Assembly: GCF_005405485.1 (NCBI RefSeq)
Contig: NZ_BJED01000002.1
Span: 124,001 to 188,000, forward strand
Source of the DNA: Enterococcus hulanensis
GTDB taxonomy: Bacteria; Bacillota; Bacilli; Lactobacillales; Enterococcaceae
Direction: 5' to 3'
Length of the DNA: 64,000 bases
In this document: positions 60,384 through 64,000 of the stretch, piece by piece
Numbering within the stretch: position 1 is the first letter of the stretch
Layout of the letters: every line of letters starts with the position of its first letter
Position numbers and translations under genes: made by a program
The notes under the pieces: generated by a model
The model's input: only the letters and a program-made list of their open reading frames with translations
Databases searched by the model: none
Told to the model about the DNA's origin: nothing

Positions 60384-60941
60384 TTGGGGTTTAAGAGTGT
60401 AGAAAAAAAAATCGTCAATGAAATTGCGGCGACTTTAGATAGTATTGCAGTGGAAGATGTGGAGCAGCTAGTTGCGGAAATCGAAAAGGCTGAACGAGTT
60501 TTCTTTGTCGGTGTCGGTCGTGTACTGCTTTCTTTAGAAGGAATTGCGAAGCGTTTGGCACATTTAGGCGTGCAAACGGTCGTAGTCGGTCAAATCACCG
60601 AGCCAGCGATCACTGAAAACGACTTGTTGATTGTCGGATCAGGCAGCGGTGAAAGTTCTTTTCCGCTAGCCATTGCGAAAAAGGCGAAGAGTTTTGCTGC
60701 AACAGTGGCACATATCGGATCGAACGCGAACAGTTCAATGAAGGAACATACGGATCTTTTTATTCGGATACCGGTTCAAACGAAGTTGGCTCTGCCGGGA
60801 GAAATTCCTTCTGTTCAGCCAATGACGAGTTTATTTGAACAATGTCTACTATTATTAGGAGACAGTATTGCTCTGATGATGGTGGAGGAAAAAGAGATCG
60901 ATATGCATAGCTTGTGGCAGTATCATGCGAATTTGGAGTAG
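60384..60941 (+). CDS. 6-phospho-3-hexuloisomerase-like (HxlB) SIS-domain protein
   Basis: This 185-residue SIS-domain isomerase has the sugar-phosphate site VFFVGVGRVLLSLEGIAKRLAHLG and LIVGSGSGESSFPLAIAKKA, and HIGSNANSSM. HxlB normally converts arabino-3-hexulose 6-phosphate to fructose 6-phosphate. It begins with TTG at 60384, six bases after GGAGGG; no ATG fits. It is 15 bp after the epimerase gene and 9 bp before the dehydrogenase gene. No hxlA is nearby, so a formaldehyde role is unlikely. Confidence 0.82.
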   Translation: MGFKSVEKKIVNEIAATLDSIAVEDVEQLVAEIEKAERVFFVGVGRVLLSLEGIAKRLAHLGVQTVVVGQITEPAITENDLLIVGSGSGESSFPLAIAKKAKSFAATVAHIGSNANSSMKEHTDLFIRIPVQTKLALPGEIPSVQPMTSLFEQCLLLLGDSIALMMVEEKEIDMHSLWQYHANLE

Positions 60942-60950
60942 GTGAAGAAA

Positions 60951-62090
60951 ATGAAAGCAGTACATTTTGGTGCCGGGAATATCGGTCGAGGGTTTATTGG
61001 ACAGATTTTACGGCAAAATGGTTTTGACCTTTGCTTTGTTGATACTAATGCTGAGCTGATTCAACAACTGAATCAAGCTGGCGGCTATTCGATTGAGATT
61101 ATCGATGAAAATGCGACGACGGATTTTATTGATCGGGTCACCGCTTTAAATAGTATCACTGAAACAGAAAAAGTGATTGCGGCGATTGCTGATGCAGATA
61201 TTTTAACTACGTCGGTTGGTGCGAATAATTTAGCAAAGATCGCACCAGCGATTGCGAAAGGGTTAAACAAACGGCTTCAACAAAAGCGTAGTATCAATAT
61301 TTTGGCTAACGAAAATGTGATCAATGCCAGCGATATTCTGAAAAAGGAAGTTTATGCGCTGTTATCTGATGAAGAGAAGGTGGAATTTGATCAACTTGCC
61401 TATTTTGTAAACACAGCGATTGATCGGCAATCTCTCGGGAAAATCGTCGATGGCAAAGCGATCGCGGTAGTTGAACCTTATTATGAATGGGTAATTAACC
61501 GTCGGCAATTTGATCCGGCCACACCATTTGAACTAAAAAAAGTCGTCTTGATTGATGAAATGCAGCCCTATATCGAACGTAAGCTGTATATCGTTAACGC
61601 AGCACATGCGGCAATCGCCTATTTAGGTGCTCTGCATGGCTATAAGACGATCCAAGCCGCGATCCAAGATCAGAGAATTTTGGATTTGGTCAAGCAATTT
61701 TTAGCGGAGAATCTGGAGTATTTCGTGCAGGAATACCAGTTTGACCGAGAAGATTTAAAAATTTTTATCAAAAAAACGTTAAAGCGGCAGGGAAATCAAA
61801 AGCTTTCGGATGAAATCAGCCGTGTCGGCGGTTCCCCGATCAGAAAATTAGGACCGAATGATCGCTTAGTGGCACCAGTTGTAAAATTAGCTGCCTCTGA
61901 TTTACCGCATGAAGCAGGTGTGAAGATTATTGCGGCAGGTTATCTTTATCGGAACGCTGCTGACAGCGAGGCAGAAAAAATATCTGCGATGATTGAAACA
62001 GAGGGCTTGGAAACGACGATTAAAAATATTTCTAATTTAGCTGGTGCGTTGCTTGCAGAAGTGGTTGCGGCTTATCAATCACTGGTATAG
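60951..62090 (+). CDS. mtlD: mannitol-1-phosphate 5-dehydrogenase family
   Basis: This 379-residue NAD-dependent polyol-phosphate dehydrogenase has the Rossmann start AVHFGAGNIGRGFIG and the catalytic set K-N-H in RKLYIVNAAHAAIAYLG. Classical MtlD has NTGH here, so this is a slight variant. I start at ATG 60951 after AGGTGAAG; a GTG nine bases earlier overlaps that site. It converts a hexitol 1-phosphate to a ketohexose 6-phosphate. The neighbouring epimerase and isomerase suggest that product may not be fructose 6-phosphate directly. Confidence 0.9.
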   Translation: MKAVHFGAGNIGRGFIGQILRQNGFDLCFVDTNAELIQQLNQAGGYSIEIIDENATTDFIDRVTALNSITETEKVIAAIADADILTTSVGANNLAKIAPAIAKGLNKRLQQKRSINILANENVINASDILKKEVYALLSDEEKVEFDQLAYFVNTAIDRQSLGKIVDGKAIAVVEPYYEWVINRRQFDPATPFELKKVVLIDEMQPYIERKLYIVNAAHAAIAYLGALHGYKTIQAAIQDQRILDLVKQFLAENLEYFVQEYQFDREDLKIFIKKTLKRQGNQKLSDEISRVGGSPIRKLGPNDRLVAPVVKLAASDLPHEAGVKIIAAGYLYRNAADSEAEKISAMIETEGLETTIKNISNLAGALLAEVVAAYQSLV

Positions 62091-62099
62091 GAGGTACAG

Positions 62100-62531
62100 A
62101 TGTTAAAAGAACAATTAACAGGAAATACAAAATTTATCGATTCGATTGACTCTTGGCAGGACGCCATTCGTTTGGGCGCACAGCCGCTTTTGGCGCAAGG
62201 CATTGTAGAAGAAACATATGTTGAAGCGATGATCCAAAATGTCTTAGACAATGGCAATTATATTATTTTATTGCCGCAAGTTGCGATGCCCCATGCACGT
62301 CCTGAATATGGCAGCAAGGGCGTTGGGATGACTTTTCTACATTTGGAGGAGCCTGTGATGTTTCCGGGAGAAGAGCCAGTAAAAGTTTTATTTACGCTTT
62401 CATCGGATTCGCCAGACGGACATTTAGAGCTGATTGCGAGTTTAGGTGAAGTGTTGAGTGATGAGGAATTATATCAGAAATTATTTGATGTTGAGACAGA
62501 GCAAGCGTTGTTGGATTTGATCAAGGAGTAA
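62100..62531 (+). CDS. mtlF: PTS mannitol/fructose-family IIA component
   Basis: This 143-residue cytoplasmic phosphocarrier has its phosphohistidine at H65 in PQVAMPHARPE. It accepts phosphate from HPr and passes it to the IIB domain of the adjacent IICB protein. It lies 9 bp after mtlD and 13 bp before the IICB gene. In most mannitol operons the order is mtlA-mtlR-mtlF-mtlD; here mtlF sits between mtlD and mtlA. Confidence 0.92.
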   Translation: MLKEQLTGNTKFIDSIDSWQDAIRLGAQPLLAQGIVEETYVEAMIQNVLDNGNYIILLPQVAMPHARPEYGSKGVGMTFLHLEEPVMFPGEEPVKVLFTLSSDSPDGHLELIASLGEVLSDEELYQKLFDVETEQALLDLIKE

Positions 62532-62544
62532 AGGAGAGAAGGAA

Positions 62545-63990
62545 ATGGATGTAACGAATGAGGGAAAACAGGTATCGATGCGTGCGAGAGTTCAAGCCTT
62601 TGGCGGATTCTTAACGAATATGGTGTTGCCGAACATTGGTGCGTTTATTGCTTGGGGGATTGCGACGGCATTATTCATTCCAACTGGCTGGTTTCCAAAT
62701 GAATCACTGAATGAGTTAGTCGGACCAACAGTCAGTTACTTGTTGCCATTATTGTTAGCTTATACTGGCGGTCGCATGATCGGCGGACAACGGGGTGCCG
62801 TTTTAGGAACGATCGGAACCATTGGGTTGATCATTGGTGCAGATATCCCGATGTTCATGGGTGCCATGATCATGGGACCGCTAGGCGGCTGGGTCATGAA
62901 AAAAACGGATAACTTTTTAGACGGAAAGATTCCTGCTGGTTTTGAGATGGTGGTCAATAATTTTTCAATCGGTATTATCGGCTTTATCTTAATGTGCTTG
63001 TCTTATTTAATTGTTGGACCAACGATCCAATCAGCGAATCAATTGGTGACAAATGCGATTGAAGCATTAGTTTCGACGGGGTTCTTACCTTTACTTTCTT
63101 TGGTCAATGAACCGGCGAAAGTCCTGTTCTTAAATAATGTGATTGACCAAGGTGTGTATTATCCGCTAGGGATGCAGCAAACGCTAGAAGCCGGCAAATC
63201 TATTTACTTCATGGTAGCTTCAAACCCTGGACCTGGTTTAGGTTTACTATTAGCGTATTCTTTCTTTGGAAAAAAAGCAGCCAAACGGACGGCGCCAGGT
63301 GCCATCATTATCCACTTCTTTGGCGGTATTCACGAAATGTATTTCCCTTACGTATTGATGAAACCGATTACGATTTTGTCAATGATCGCAGGGGGAATGG
63401 CGGGAACGCTGACCTTCCAATTACTTAATGTCGGTTTAGTTGCGGGACCAAGTCCTGGCTCGATCTTTTCATACTTAGCCTTGACTCCTCGCGGAAATTT
63501 CTTTGGTGTGATTGCAGGTGTAGTTATCGCAACTGCTGTTTCATTTTTAGTGACGGCCGTGATTTTGAAAGCAGACAAGACCGTAGATGACGATGACAGC
63601 TTTGAAGAATCTGTACAAAAGTCAAAATCCATGAAATCAGAAGGAAAAGAGTTATTGAATAAGGACAGCGGACAGGCAGTTAATGCCGTTGTGGCCAACT
63701 TAAACAAAGTTTCATTCGCTTGCGATGCTGGAATGGGCAGCAGTGCGATGGGTGCTACGACCTTCAAGAAAAAATTACAAAAAGCAGGCATTACTGATAT
63801 TGAAGTTAAAAATTATCGAATCGAAGATGTACCGAAGGACAGCGATATGGTCGTCGTTCATCAAGACTTAGAAGAACGAACCCGCAATGCTCATCCGAAA
63901 ATGAAAATCGTTACACTGAAAAATTATTTACAAGATCCAGCGATCGATGAATTAGTGAATGAGATCGTTGAGGCGAAAACAAAAGAGTAA
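62545..63990 (+). CDS. mtlA: PTS mannitol-type IICB component
   Basis: This 481-residue permease has a IIC domain (about 15-345) with the NIGAFIAWGI and FGGIHEMYFPYVLM segments of the mannitol family, a linker, and a IIB domain with its phosphocysteine at C393 in FACDAGMGSSAMG. It imports a hexitol with phosphorylation at C1. Assignment to mannitol is by family; the operon's epimerase and isomerase leave room for another hexitol. Its stop is ten bases before the window end, so any terminator lies outside. Confidence 0.92.
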   Translation: MDVTNEGKQVSMRARVQAFGGFLTNMVLPNIGAFIAWGIATALFIPTGWFPNESLNELVGPTVSYLLPLLLAYTGGRMIGGQRGAVLGTIGTIGLIIGADIPMFMGAMIMGPLGGWVMKKTDNFLDGKIPAGFEMVVNNFSIGIIGFILMCLSYLIVGPTIQSANQLVTNAIEALVSTGFLPLLSLVNEPAKVLFLNNVIDQGVYYPLGMQQTLEAGKSIYFMVASNPGPGLGLLLAYSFFGKKAAKRTAPGAIIIHFFGGIHEMYFPYVLMKPITILSMIAGGMAGTLTFQLLNVGLVAGPSPGSIFSYLALTPRGNFFGVIAGVVIATAVSFLVTAVILKADKTVDDDDSFEESVQKSKSMKSEGKELLNKDSGQAVNAVVANLNKVSFACDAGMGSSAMGATTFKKKLQKAGITDIEVKNYRIEDVPKDSDMVVVHQDLEERTRNAHPKMKIVTLKNYLQDPAIDELVNEIVEAKTKE

Positions 63991-64000
63991 ATTTGACACC

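Overview
The window looks like a chromosomal segment of an Enterococcus or close relative. It is low-GC and Firmicutes-type, with strong AGGAGG-like ribosome binding sites, PTS-based sugar uptake, cre-like sites and a malic enzyme/2-hydroxycarboxylate transporter pair. The species cannot be fixed from sequence alone. No rRNA, tRNA, CRISPR array, insertion sequence or prophage was seen. The segment is mostly carbohydrate and organic-acid catabolism, each cluster with its own regulator, plus two ABC-exporter/two-component modules and part of the lysine pathway.

Left part (1-10.1 kb): a beta-glucoside region with two PTS IIBCA permeases (the first cut by the window edge) and three related family-1 phospho-beta-glucosidases. 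It carries RAT/terminator antitermination elements and a licT antiterminator gene that has an in-frame TAA in its second PRD. The second glucosidase has an unusually long leader holding three to four tandem copies of a ~157-bp structured repeat. From 10.1-13.8 kb (minus) lies an OmpR-type two-component system with a two-gene ABC exporter.

Middle (14.9-24.4 kb): a PrpR_N/AAA/Fis regulator lacking the sigma-54 GAFTGA loop diverges from a seven-gene operon: DUF1537 acid-sugar kinase, iron alcohol dehydrogenase, PdxA2-like dehydrogenase, cytoplasmic sialidase-like protein, DapA-family lyase, SLC13-like permease and a VOC protein. This looks like a four-carbon acid-sugar pathway with parts I cannot match to a described route. 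A calcium-type P-ATPase, a hidden 49-aa gene and a metallophosphoesterase with an unknown N-terminal half follow. Next (29.4-37.3 kb) is an ABC sugar operon (binding protein, two permeases, small membrane protein, family-2 glycosidase, MsmK-type ATPase) opposite an ArsR-like regulator with palindromic operators.

Right part (37.3-64 kb): PadR regulator and MFS drug exporter; malate genes maeE-maeP (minus); a LanFEG-like lantibiotic-immunity transporter with its own response regulator and kinase but no lantibiotic gene; a GntR/PTS-IIC/6-phospho-beta-glucosidase cluster with a shared operator; a CPBP protease; a second orphan PTS IIC with a barrel-like protein of unknown function and GntR regulator; M20 deacetylase-lysA-dapF for lysine; and a DeoR-controlled operon of mannitol PTS and dehydrogenase genes preceded by an allulose-6-phosphate-epimerase-like and a hexuloisomerase-like gene, which hints at a hexitol other than mannitol.
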